This document shows, piece after piece, positions 1 to 9,489 of a stretch of DNA of 18,179 bases. Made by a program: the position numbers and the translations under genes. Each line of letters starts with the position of its first letter. The first letter of the stretch is position 1. Source of the DNA: Geosiphon pyriformis (Eukaryota; Glomeromycota; Glomeromycetes; Archaeosporales; Geosiphonaceae); assembly GCA_016748015.1 (NCBI GenBank), contig JAAOMT010000620.1, forward strand, positions 822,366 to 840,544. Reading direction: 5' to 3'. Under the pieces are notes generated by a model. It did no database searches. It saw nothing but the letters and a program-made list of their open reading frames with translations, and was not told the DNA's origin.

Positions 1-254
1 CATCAGGCAATTGCAAAGATAGCCTCAGAGAAGACCCCAGACAGTGGGTAGATTTCAGTTCAGCCTCTAAGAAGGAGTACATAAACACACACAACAATCA
101 AGAATTAAAGAATAACTTACATCGCAACAGTAAAAAGAAAGCCTTCAGTGTAACAGTAACATTATCACACAAATAGAATTGAGGAACTCACGAAAGACTG
201 ATTGCAATTAAAGCGGGATATCAGCAATTAAATATAACAAGAAAACCATCCCGT
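1..254. other. Unassigned left flank
   Basis: No family is recognised here. Frame +3 is open from base 3 to about base 170 (57 codons, basic and Asn/Lys-rich) but has no motif I can name and no start codon, so it is not called as a gene. Homology to the LINE remnant begins only near base 255. The stretch could be host DNA or the edge of another element cut by the window. Confidence 0.4.
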
Positions 255-1016
255 AACACCACTTTTGTAGTTCTTTCTGTTGTTGCTGCTGTTAATATGG
301 ATCTGGTTTTTGGTGCTTTTTTCAAAGGTATTACATTTTTGTTGTTTGTTGTCTTTTCTGGTTCAGATGTTGCTGTTAATACTAGGTTGGCTTTTTTGGA
401 AACCCAACTTAGTGAACTGTTTTTGTTGATAAAATTTATAGTTAAGCCTGTAAGTTTTCTGGTTGTGTTGGTTACTAAATTACTGTTTACTCTATCTACT
501 ATAGCAGAGGCAATGAAGAAAAGTATGGTTGAATTGGCAACCCAAATTAATGTTGTTTGTACTGTAACTTCTGTGCTGTAAAAGAAAGTGGAGGCCATCA
601 AGATAAGGAGTAAAAAGACTTACTTTGTTGATATATCTGAAAATAAAAACATGGATAATAATGATAATAATGATGATATTAAAGATTTTTCAGTCTATAA
701 TAACATATTTGATGCAATGATAGAATTTTGAAAGATTCAACTCTTTAATATCAAATTTGATTCTGATCAGACTACTAAATGGATAAGTAGTCTTATTAAA
801 AGTAGTCATAAGCTTGTATGCATTATAAGTAAGATATATGAATTAAATATGTTTAATACATTAAGTAACAAAGATAGTACTAGTGTGTAATTAGGGCTTT
901 CTGCTTGTAGTTAGCTGCATCTTGTAATTTTTGTATTATTGGGTAAGCTGGCTTTATAAAAGTGGTATATTACTGAGGACATAACTAATAAATGACCAGT
1001 ATGGCTACACGTTAAC
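255..1016 (+). pseudogene. LINE ORF1 remnant, C-terminal part (left arm)
   Basis: This is the C-terminal part of a non-LTR retrotransposon ORF1 (gag-like, RNA-binding) protein. One frame runs from 255 to the TAA at 888-890 with only two internal stops (TAA 579-581, TGA 729-731). Its first third matches the minus-strand copy at 1140-1480 at protein level: both contain RLAFLE, then LLIK, then VLVTKLL about 35 residues later. An Asn/Asp-rich linker and the segment KDFSVYNN follow (about 651-710), with a hydrophilic tail ending in STSV before the stop. The RRM-like and zinc-knuckle parts are missing, so the copy is 5'-truncated. After the stop, 891-1016 holds about 40 codons of broken coding-like sequence, possibly the start of ORF2, ending near an A-rich run (1016-1026). 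Membership in this family is clear from the internal duplication; the LINE assignment rests on the better-preserved right arm and on recall. Confidence 0.7.
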
Positions 1017-1023
1017 AAAAAAA

Positions 1024-2980
1024 AAATATACTGAAAAATTTTTATCATTGTTATTATTGTTATTCATATTTTTATCATTTTCTGATACATTCTTTAAGCA
1101 GACCCATTCACATTTTTTCTCAAGGTGTGTCATTCTTTTTTACATCATAAAAGCAACAGCAGCCAAGCCTTTATTTTGTTTAGCCAACCCAGTCACACTT
1201 TTCTTAACTGACACATCCATGATAGATAAAGTAGATAGCAATTTGGTAACCAATACAGCTAGAATGCCAATAGGTTCAACCAAGGATTTTATCAACAAAG
1301 ACAGTTTACTAAGATGGGATTCTAGAAAAGCCAACCTAGATTCAACCACAATATTGGAAGCAGAAAGAACCACAGACATCATGAGTGTTGTAGTTTTGGG
1401 GGGACAACTGAGATTCAAGTTCATATTAATAGCAGCAGCAACAAAAGAAACCACAAAGACAGCAGCTTTGGCATAAGATTTAGATTCAGCAAATAAAAGT
1501 TTAAAAACTTTGGGGCCACCAAAAGTGTTAGAAAAAAATTTGGATGAGAAAAAAGGTAACTTTTTACAATTCACAGCCAAATGATTCAAGTTTTGACATC
1601 TGTAGCAGTGGCAACATTCAAAAGTTTTCTACCAAATACAATAACCATACAAGATACCAGTTTTTAACACAGCAACATTTAGAGATTCTAAAGAATCAAA
1701 GGTAACCATAGCAAATTGTTAATGTCAGTATGATTCTGGGAAGTAAAGAATAAAACATGTATGGCTACCAACTTGGGAAACCAAATTACTTATCTTAAAG
1801 GCAGTACAGTTAAAGAGAAAATTAACCAACTTAGCCTTAAAAGCATCTCTTGAAGAAATAACATCATTTTGGTTGACAACAGGGAAAATTCTAATACTGT
1901 CTTTTCTAACCAGCACAGACCAGTGAATAAGAGCAGCAACAGCAAAAAAAGTGTCTTTGAAATAAACCACAACATATTGCCATAAGCCAGCAGGCTTTAA
2001 CTTAACAGAAATGACAACACTAAAAATGCCAAGAGCAGATTTGATGTTATCAAAAGAAGTACCCAAAAGTACATTACAAAATGCAACTAATAAAAAAGGG
2101 GAAGAAAAAAAGACCACACCAGAAGACTATGCAATCTTAAGAGTGGTCAAAAAAACTTCATTACCAATGGCCACTTTGATGACACTATTTAGACTCTTCT
2201 GAAATACAAATTCTATATAGAATAACTTAACAGCATCTCATGAAACAGACTTAAGCCCAATACAACCAGACAGCAACTAAAACAAAGAACAGAGCAAGGC
2301 TATCTTGATTTTAAATGTAGCACCAAATACAAAATTAGAGACCACCCAACCAGAAAACCTTTGATAATCATTCACATTTTTTTAAGCACCACTATTAGCA
2401 GCACCAGAAATTGGAGAAGAAGCAGTTAATTCTATTTCTATTTGATCAGTTTAATCTTTGAGATCATCTGAAATGATAAGCTGTTTTGCTATTGGAATTG
2501 GCAATAATCTGCCAAAAAGTACTATATTAGACAACACAGCCAGTGGTAGATCTTGCCCATTTTGGAAGATGTACCACTGCTGTTGCCATCCATATCAGTA
2601 AAAAAGCTGACTGCTGCTATAAAAATCTTACCAAAAATCTTATCTGAAACCACAAAGGGGTTTGGTGTGACCATAGCAGTTGTGACTGCCTGCTGCTGTT
2701 TTTTGGAATTTTTGGCTTTCATGGCCATTTGTGAAGCAGTAATAGTAGTAGTAATAGTGAAAGTGGTAAGAGCAGAAAAGACCAACTTGTTGACTGGTTT
2801 GTTATTAAAAATCTTTTGGCTTTTAGAAGTAGTAAAGACAACACTGGGACTAATCCAAATGTGTTTTTTAGAAGGAACTTTGACTAAAGAAGAACTACTA
2901 GCCAAAGATGAAGAAAATGAATCAGAAGCCATTAAAGACAGCTCATTACTAATATTTTTTAAAAAAAATGTAGCCAAAAT
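1024..2980 (-). pseudogene. LINE ORF1 remnant (gag-like, RRM-like plus CCHC), near full length
   Basis: Reading 2980 down to 1024, this looks like one decayed ORF of about 650 codons. The N-terminus (2977-2522) is Ser/Thr/Lys-rich and basic. A frameshift near 2545 leads into 2520-2120, readable with stops, where a TFKIKIALL segment precedes an NF-like aromatic stretch. The segment 2117-1725 contains LKPAGLWQYVVVYF, typical of the RRM-like fold of plant and fungal LINE ORF1 proteins. The same frame runs through stops at 1725-1727 (TGA), 1719-1721 (TAA) and 1629-1631 (TAG) into a CCHC knuckle (1566-1607), then the RLAFLE/LLIK/VLVTKLL tail. A last frameshift near 1140 gives a short tail ending in NFSVY at about 1024. 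RRM plus CCHC fits nucleic-acid binding in the retrotransposon RNP. No endonuclease or reverse transcriptase follows: the copy ends at 1024 against the left arm. LTR element A lies next to its N-terminal side. Confidence 0.78.
1566..1607 (-). other. CCHC zinc knuckle of LINE ORF1
   Basis: On the minus strand this reads C-Y-R-C-Q-N-L-N-H-L-A-V-N-C, an exact CX2CX4HX4C knuckle with all four ligands intact. It lies just after the RRM-like domain and before the conserved tail, the usual position in LINE ORF1 proteins. It is the only complete and in-frame knuckle in the window. Confidence 0.88.
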
Positions 2981-3135
2981 GTATTGTGTAGCTGCTTTAA
3001 TAACAGAGAGACCTTCTCATGTTAAAACTTTATTAGTTACTATTGTTACAGTTGAAACCCATAGTTTTTATTAGTTATCACATGTATTAGTCACTGATGT
3101 CATATAATTAGCCACCCTATTTTTAGATAGTAATT

Positions 3136-3192
3136 GTTAACCTGATCAATGATCTGACCGTTGACCTGATCATTGACCTGATTGTTGACCAC
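3136..3192 (+). repeat. 12-bp tandem repeat array in U3, 4.75 copies
   Basis: Units of exactly 12 bp with consensus RTTGACCTGATY: four full units and a 9-base partial (57 bp). It ends 10 bp before the TATA box, the usual place for LTR enhancers. The second LTR carries the same array expanded to 10.75 copies. Confidence 0.92.
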
Positions 3193-3202
3193 TTTAGATA
3201 GC

Positions 3203-3209
3203 TATATAA
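3203..3209 (+). promoter_or_regulatory. LTR TATA box, copy A
   Basis: TATATAA inside a block AGCTATATAAGCAATGA that is identical in both LTRs of this family. It sits just downstream of the 12-bp array and about 0.5 kb before the LTR end, as expected for the U3 promoter. Confidence 0.65.
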
Positions 3210-3702
3210 GCAATGATTCCCTTAGCTGTAGAAAGACATGATTAAAGTAACGAAATAAAACAATATCAATTACTTTCTTTCATAATTGCTTATTCCTCTT
3301 TCCTTATCTTCAAGTATCTATTTGTTGGCATTCACATACCTTATCTTTTCCCCTTCTTGATTTGTATTTGTTAGAATTAGCCTGAGAAGCAATTGGCTTG
3401 CTCTTGTAATTTATTGAATAAAGAAACGATTGAAAAGCACAACAATACTTGTTATTGATTCTAAGAATTGCTGAGTTGAGACATAGAATAATAGCAGTGG
3501 TGTTATCTTGTTGACAATCACGGACTATTTCTCTACCTTCAGATTTAAGAAAAGATTAGCGACTGTGATTTTTATGAAACTGATCATGCACATTGAATTC
3601 CTACTTATTCAATTTGCTCCCTTATTGTAATTTCCTCTTTGTTTATTTCCATCACTATACAATACTGTTTTTCCTTGCTTATTCCAACCTGTAACATAAA
3701 AG

Positions 3703-3719
3703 TGGTGCTCCCTGTGAGG
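3703..3719 (+). other. Primer binding site, copy A
   Basis: TGGTGCTCCCTGTGAGG begins six bases after the TAACA end of the LTR. It starts with TGG, complementary to a tRNA CCA end. The same core, TGGTGCTYC, follows the LTRs of copies B and C. The tRNA is not identified from sequence alone. Confidence 0.72.
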
Positions 3720-3748
3720 TTGTCAAAATTCACTTATTCCCTTATTGT

Positions 3749-5240
3749 ATGGGTGATTACTCATATCTGCCACAGCAATCAGAAGAACACTTTGAAGCAC
3801 ACAACAAAAATGATCTAGACTTTATTAAACTCAATCTTTTGCCCTTCTGCTTGATTTGCTTCCCCATTGAAAAACAATCTAGTAGACAATTCCAAGACTT
3901 TTGGAACTGGTTTCTGAACAAGCATTCAGCTGAAATCTACACAGCCTATACAACTTATTACTTTAACCAAGCTTATTTTGAAGACAACTTTGAAGAAAAA
4001 AATAACAGCATCAATCAGCTTTTATATTCCACAATTTTTGAACAACAGTCTTCTGATTTTGAATATCTAAATCACCAAATTTATATTTGGATTGCTGCCC
4101 ATTAGCTAACTGAAACATCCTTTAAAACAGAAAAAGAAAGCTATCAAACTGCTCCTGTTTTTGATCTCTTCTTAAATAAATTAGAACACTTCACACAAAC
4201 AGCTACTCTTGAATCAATGGCTAATGCCCCTATGCAACAAAACATTTTGATCATTCTTTAAGGCATACAAACTGCTTTAGAATGAAGAAACAATATCTTA
4301 TTACCATTATTTAGAAATGATGTACAAGATCCAATTAAATGGTTGGATGACTTTAAAAGAACTGCTACAGTCAACCAATATAATAATGAATACAAGTTTC
4401 AAATCATTGGTGGTTATCTTTAAGGCTCTCCTGCTACTTGGTTTTCACAAGAAACCAATGTCAATGCTTAGCAAAGAATCATTAGATGGGCACCAACAAA
4501 TGCTAAAGAAGACAATACCTTTTTTACTACTTGATTTAAAATGAAATTTAGAACTCCTATCTTGATATTCAAATGGCACATAGAATTAAAAAGAACCCAA
4601 GATTCTGGTAAAGTTGTAACTAAATATGCCAAAGCAATCAGAAGGTTAATTAAGCAGGTAAACTCTAAAAAAAACTGGACAGAAAAGCAGAAAACTTACT
4701 TTTTTACAAAAGGATTGAGAACTGATTTCTCATATGTTTTTTGGTCCTTCCTGGCCCTAAAAAACAATCTTACAATGGATATGGCCATTGAACTAGCCCA
4801 ACAAATTGAAGATAATCAAAGGATGCACTTGGAATTCACACTTGTTATGGCTCTTGCTTCTCAAATGACTGCCATTTCTTTTGCTACTCAAATTCCAGAT
4901 CTCAATAAACAATTGATAAATAGACTTATAGCCAATCTTGCCTGGCTATTAGAACTCTTAGCCCAAGCACTTAGAAAAAATTAACAACCTCAAAAACCCA
5001 AATATAAACTCTATTTTAATCAGCTCCAATAACTCTCTTATCAAAGACAACAAAATCATGGCCCATCTGTATTATTACTGTGAATTAACTGGACATTTCT
5101 TCAGAGATTGCAACAATTCTCTTCTGCTTCCTTTAGCTTTTAAAAATAATGATAACCAAAACAATAAAACCAACAACAACAATGCTCTTAATTAAAGACC
5201 CAATTATGTTAACATCAATTTTTTTGAAGAGGATTTCTTA
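3749..5240 (+). pseudogene. Gag pseudogene, copy A
   Basis: The capsid/nucleocapsid polyprotein starts at ATG 3749 (MGDYSYLPQQ), 53 bases after the LTR end, the same spacing as in B. One frame runs from 3749 to 4984 without an indel but with stops at 4103, 4259, 4283, 4421, 4469, 4532 and 4982. Several replace Gln or Trp codons retained by B, and others hit sites where B also has a stop. The central part (about 4320-4830) fits the Retrotrans_gag family: an IKWLDDF entry, an ATWFS block, and a TYFFTKGLR segment. The nucleocapsid knuckle lies in a shifted frame at 5070-5111. Relative to B, two bases are missing where the first Cys codon should be, which removes that ligand and shifts frame; the remaining C, H and C are present. 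An Asn-rich linker ends near 5240. It would have built the virus-like particle; this copy cannot. Confidence 0.83.
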
Positions 5241-5269
5241 GTTGAAGCCATTGTTTATTAGTCTTTAAA

Positions 5270-7160
5270 TTAGTAGGTGCACCTCCAAAGGGTAAGAGTG
5301 CAAGCCAATTAGAAGAAAACTTCTTTTATGCTTTTAACCTAACTGATGATGATCATAACATGAATAAACTAGCAATTAATACCTCTAAATCAACAAGAAA
5401 AAAAAAAAGCCAAAGTTGATTTCGTTCTGGACCCAAATAAAGCATTCACATTAACTGCTGACAACAATAAGCCACCAAAGACTAAAGTTTTTAAAAATCC
5501 TTCAAAGTTAGAACCTCCAGAAATAGTACAAAAATCTGGTTTCTATTCTGTTGTTAAAAATCTCATAGAAATCTCAGTTCACATTACCTTTGGCCAGCTA
5601 ATGACTCATCCACAATTCAGAAAAGATCTTTGCAAATTCTTGATCCCAAAGAAAAAAATACCAAAAACCAACAAGCACTCTCACCAAGCTAAACTTGCTG
5701 ACAACAGCAATGTTACTCCTCTAATTTGCAAAGCCCAAGTGGCTGGCTACTTTATTGATCTGATTTTATATAGTGGATCATCTGTCAATGTTATTGCCAA
5801 ATATTTTTTTGAAACAATTAGCAAAAAGATTGATGAACCCTTAACTAAACTAATAACCAATGTACATAATGACAAAAAAAAAGGCTTGGTATAGCCAAAG
5901 CTATTCCTGTTTGCATCAATGGCATTAGCATTAAGATTAACATAGAAGTATCTAAAGCAAAAAAATACACTATTATTGTTGGTAATAAATGGCTCAAAAA
6001 ACCAAAAGTTTTGCTTGATTATAAATTTTGTGAGCTAACCATTAGATGTGGTGAAAAACCTATTGTGGTTAAATGTCACCATTGGACAACTTTTCTAGTA
6101 CTCAAGCAAAATTAAGAAGATAAGTAATTAGATAAATCAGATAATGATGAGAGCAATGAAAAAAAAATTAAGAAGAACAAAAAAAAACTGCTAAACTTAT
6201 CTATACTATCTTCACCAGCAATAGTAAACTATTGAACAATGTTAAAGCTAACAAAAAAGGAATCATGGTAAATGGCAAGCTAATTTGCTGATCCTACTAT
6301 AATATACTCAGAAGAACCTTTAACAGAAAACCTAACAAAAAAGCCAAATACAGCTATTGATATTAAAGTCCTTGTGCTAGGTACTGGTATAATAACCTTT
6401 GTATTCTTCTAATAATAAATGCAAATCCTACCTGATCTATTACAAAGATTGAGAGCCAATTAGTTTGATATCCAGAGAAGAACTAAAAAAAATACAGAAA
6501 TCCTTTGAGAATAAACCACCTAAAATTCAATCACTAGTTATAAAACAAAAAAAACCTTTTCCTAAAGAAAGAAAAATGAATATTGAAAATTTGTTGGCTA
6601 GAAATAGCCCAGTTATCTCATAAGAAGGTAATACTTCTGGACAAACTCATGTAATACAACACACCATCACCAAAAAAACTTGCCCAATTCATTTGAAGCC
6701 TTATTAATCCAATTAATGCAATGATAAGTTCATCAAAAAAAAGATAAACTGAATAAAAAATCTTAGATTTATACAAGAAACCAAGAGTAAATGGGCTTTT
6801 TCAGTTGTAGTGATATCTAAGAAAGGTAGAACCCTATGCTTTTGTGTTGACTATCACCAATTAAATGCTATCACTATAAGAAACATGTACTTATTCTCCA
6901 AAATTGATGCAATGTTAAACAAATTCAATGGTGCTGTTTTCTTCTTAACTATTAACTTAACTGCTGGATTTTGGCAAGTAGAGATGAATCCAGAAAGTAG
7001 AAAGAAAACTGCTTTCATTATCAAGTATGGCATTTATGAATTTACAGTCATGCTTTTTGGTTTCACCAATGCTCCTCTCACTTTTCAACACCTAATGGAC
7101 AAAGTATTTGAATTAGTAAAAGAAAACTTTGTTCTGGTCTATTTAAATGACATAATAGTA
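5270..7160 (+). pseudogene. Pol pseudogene, copy A: protease and 5' part of RT
   Basis: The reading starts after gag with a basic Lys-rich segment. The retropepsin-like protease lies in 5601-5894: GYFIDLILYSGSS, where the catalytic Asp of the D-[ST]-G motif is Tyr (TAT at 5769-5771). A linker (about 5895-6800) is broken by stops and shifts but can be followed against copy B. The RT is open from 6795 to about 7160: CVDYHQLNA, then INLTAGFWQVEM where motif A Asp is replaced by Asn (6954-6956), then FGFTNAPLTFQ, then motif C written YLND (7140-7151) in place of YLDD. Similarity stops within five codons of that motif. RNase H and integrase are missing. Two lost metal-binding Asp residues in RT and one in protease make the product inactive even apart from the stops. 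Confidence 0.85.
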
Positions 7161-7251
7161 TTATTACGATTAAAACTTATACTTATTAATTATTATATGT
7201 ATTAGTTACTGATGTCATATAAATTAGCCACTCTATTTTTAGAAAGTGATC

Positions 7252-7380
7252 ATTGACCTAATCAATGACTTGACTGTTGACCTGACCATTGACCTAATTA
7301 TTGACCTGATTAATGATCTAATCATTGACCTAATCATTGACTTGATTATTGACCTAGTCATTAACTTGATTATTGACCAC
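7252..7380 (+). repeat. 12-bp tandem repeat array in U3, 10.75 copies
   Basis: Exactly 129 bp: ten 12-bp units and a 9-base partial, consensus ATTGACCTAATC, with point changes (CTG/CTA/TTG) but no indels. It ends 10 bp before the TATA box. Compared with copy A it has gained, or A has lost, six whole units with the phase unchanged. Confidence 0.93.
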
Positions 7381-7390
7381 TTTTGATAGC

Positions 7391-7397
7391 TATATAA
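7391..7397 (+). promoter_or_regulatory. LTR TATA box, copy B
   Basis: TATATAA in the same conserved block as in copy A, directly downstream of the expanded 12-bp array. Confidence 0.63.
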
Positions 7398-7905
7398 GCA
7401 ATGAATCTCTAAAGCATGTAAAAATCAAGGAAATCAAATAAATAAATAACAACTTTCATCTCAATTATTCTTTTATCACTAATTTCCCTTTCCCTACTTT
7501 CAAGTATCTGAACATCTTGGGATAAAAGACTACTTGTTGGTTATTCTTTATCCTTTTCCTGAAACATGTAATTGTAGCATTTAAAGATTATTGAATAAAA
7601 CATGACTGAAGAGTACATCTGATATTTGATATTGAATTCTAAGAGTGCTGATGTGAGACATAGAATTATACTAGTGTGTAATCATTTGTTGACAGTACAG
7701 ACTATTCCTCTACTTTCAGATTCTCTAGTTATCTTTTGAAAAATATAGTGACTGAGATATTTTATGAGATTAATCTTGCACATTAAATCCATACTTATTC
7801 AATTTATTCTTTGAAGTTGAATTCTCTTTGATTATTTTCATCACTCTACAATCCTGTTTTCTCTTGCTATTTGTTAGCTTATTATTCTAACCCATAACAT
7901 AAAAG

Positions 7906-7922
7906 TGGTGCTTCTTGTGAAG
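7906..7922 (+). other. Primer binding site, copy B
   Basis: TGGTGCTTCTTGTGAAG, six bases after the LTR end. It matches the copy A site except for three C-to-T or G-to-A type changes, so primer pairing is weakened. Confidence 0.68.
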
Positions 7923-7951
7923 TTGTCAAAATTCACTTTGTTTCTTATTGT

Positions 7952-9375
7952 ATGGGTGATTATTCATATCTGCCACAACAATCAGAAGAACACTTTGAAG
8001 CACACAACAAAAACAATCTAGATTTTATTGAACTTAATCCTTTGTCCTCCTGCTTGATTTGCTTTCCCATTGAAAAACAATCCAGCAGACAATTCCAAGA
8101 CTTTTGGAACTGGTTCCTGAATGAGCATTCAGCTGAAATTTACACAGCTTATACAACCTATTACTTTGACCAAGCTTATTTTAAGACAACTTTGAAGAAA
8201 AAAACAACAGTATTAATCAGTTCTTATATTCTACAACTTTTGAACAACAGCCCCTTAATTTCGAATATCTGAATTATTAAATCCACATTTGAATTGCTGT
8301 CCATCAATCAACTGAAACTTCTCTTGAAACAGAAGAAAAAAGCTATCAAACTGCTCCCATTTTTAATTTTTTTTTAAGTAAATCAAAACACTCTACACAA
8401 ACAGTTACATCTGAACCAATGGCTCAAGACCCTTTACAACAAAACATTCTAATTACCATCCAAGATATACAGACTGCTTTAGGGTGAAAAAACAACACCC
8501 TATTACCATTATTCAGAAGTAATACCCAAGATCTAATTGAATGGCTAGATGATTTAAGAGAGCTGCCACAGCAAACCAATATGATAATGAATACAAGTTT
8601 TAAATTATTGGTGGCTACCTCCAAGGCTCTTCTGCTACTTAGTTCTCATAAGAAACCAATATTAATATTTAACAAAGAATCATTAGATGGACACCAGCAA
8701 ATGCTGGAGAAGATAACACCTCTTTCATTACCTGGTTTGAAACAAAATTTAGAACTCCTATGTTGATATTCAAATGGCACATGGAGTTGGAAAAAAAAAC
8801 CCAAGGCCCAAGAAAAATAGTAACTGAATATGCTAAAGTCATTAGAAAACTAATTAAGTGTGTAGACTCTGGTAGAAATTGAACAGAAGAACAAAAGATT
8901 CATTTTTTTACAAAAGAATTGAGAACTGATCTTTCATATGCTTTTTGGCCCCTTCTGGTCCTGAAAGATAATCCCACAATGGATATGGCCATTGAACTTG
9001 TTCAGAGAATAGAAGACAACCAAAGAATACACCTAGGATCTATTTTTCCAGTTTTTGCTCCTGCTCCTGTTATGATTCCAGCTCCACAAATAGTTGCTAT
9101 CTCTTTTGTCACTCACACTCAAGACCCCAATGAACAATTAATAGACAGACTTACTGCTAACCTTATTTGGCTATTAGAACCATTAGTCTAAGCAGTCAAA
9201 GACAACCAGCAATTCCAAAAACCCAGATTTGAACTCTGCTTCAATCAACCCCAACAACCACCATATCAAAGACAACAAAATTGTGACCCACCTGTATGCT
9301 ATCACTGTAGACTAACTGAACACTTTTCCAGAGACTATAACAATTCTCCATTGCCTTCTTCAGCTTCTAAAAATA
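7952..9375 (+). pseudogene. Gag pseudogene, copy B
   Basis: The start ATG lies 53 bases after the LTR, as in A, and the first 70 residues are close to A's. A one-base deletion at about 8182 relative to A shifts the frame and ends the first ORF at 8272. The Retrotrans_gag core continues with stops and a second shift near 8790. It is best preserved at 8880-9191, where HFFTKELRTDLSYAFWPLL and the helix around MDMAIELVQ match A. The nucleocapsid knuckle at 9297-9338 reads C-Y-H-C-R-L-T-E-H-F-S-R-D-Y: the last Cys is Tyr (TAT 9336-9338). An Asn-rich linker follows. Gag would assemble the particle and bind genomic RNA through the knuckle. Confidence 0.84.
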
Positions 9376-9489
9376 ATAACACCTAGAATAACAGATCCAA
9401 CAATAATAATGTTCTCAATCAAAGACCCAATTATGCCAACATTAATTTTTTTGGAGAGGATATCTTAGTTAAAGCTACTGTTTATCAGC

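Larger units (their letters stand above)
3020..3696 (+). repeat. 5' LTR of copy A
   Basis: Homologous along most of its length to 7169-7899. It ends in TAACA at 3692-3696 and can start at TGTTA (3020), giving matching inverted termini. The 5' boundary is uncertain: clear similarity to the second LTR starts near 3068 and only a short TTAAAACTT block matches further left, so other TG starts (3044, 3083) remain possible. Visible parts are a 12-bp repeat array (3136-3192), a TATA box (3203-3209), and AATAAA at 3417-3422 that could serve as polyadenylation signal. Confidence 0.75.
3020..7160 (+). mobile_element. Ty3/gypsy LTR retrotransposon copy A, truncated in RT
   Basis: The order is LTR, PBS, gag, aspartic protease, reverse transcriptase, and every piece aligns to copy B. 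Coding similarity stops a few codons after the RT catalytic motif (about 7158), and LTR-derived sequence of copy B follows at once. RNase H, integrase and A's own 3' LTR are absent. No purine tract precedes 7169, so the next LTR does not look like A's natural 3' LTR. Either B inserted here and the remainder of A was lost, or a deletion or recombination joined A's RT to B's LTR. The left end adjoins the LINE remnant. Confidence 0.82.
7169..7899 (+). repeat. 5' LTR of copy B
   Basis: Aligns to the first LTR through array, TATA box, the AATAAA region (7594-7599) and the terminal TAACA (7895-7899). It is about 50 bp longer, mostly through the larger repeat array. The 5' edge is eroded: where the first LTR has TGTTAAAAC, this one has GATTAAAAC at 7168-7176, without the canonical TG. 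Confidence 0.78.

Noticed and set aside
221-601. 126-codon minus-strand ORF overlapping the left LINE arm
   Set aside because: It is antisense to the plus-strand frame that shows protein-level similarity to the right arm and has no recognisable motif.
1048-1476. 142-codon plus-strand ORF antisense to the LINE tail
   Set aside because: The minus strand here carries the conserved tail and zinc knuckle in one frame; the plus ORF is a shadow. The same holds for 2553-3074.
4317-4544. 75-codon plus ORF, and its counterpart at 8581-8766
   Set aside because: Both are out-of-frame readings of gag; the frame with gag motifs passes through the region with stops, and codon-level similarity between copies A and B favours that frame.
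8424-8624. Minus-strand 66-codon ORF, with others at 10007-10237, 10368-10646, 11076-11258, 17028-17228 and 17864-18079
   Set aside because: All are antisense to gag or pol reading with family motifs on the plus strand.
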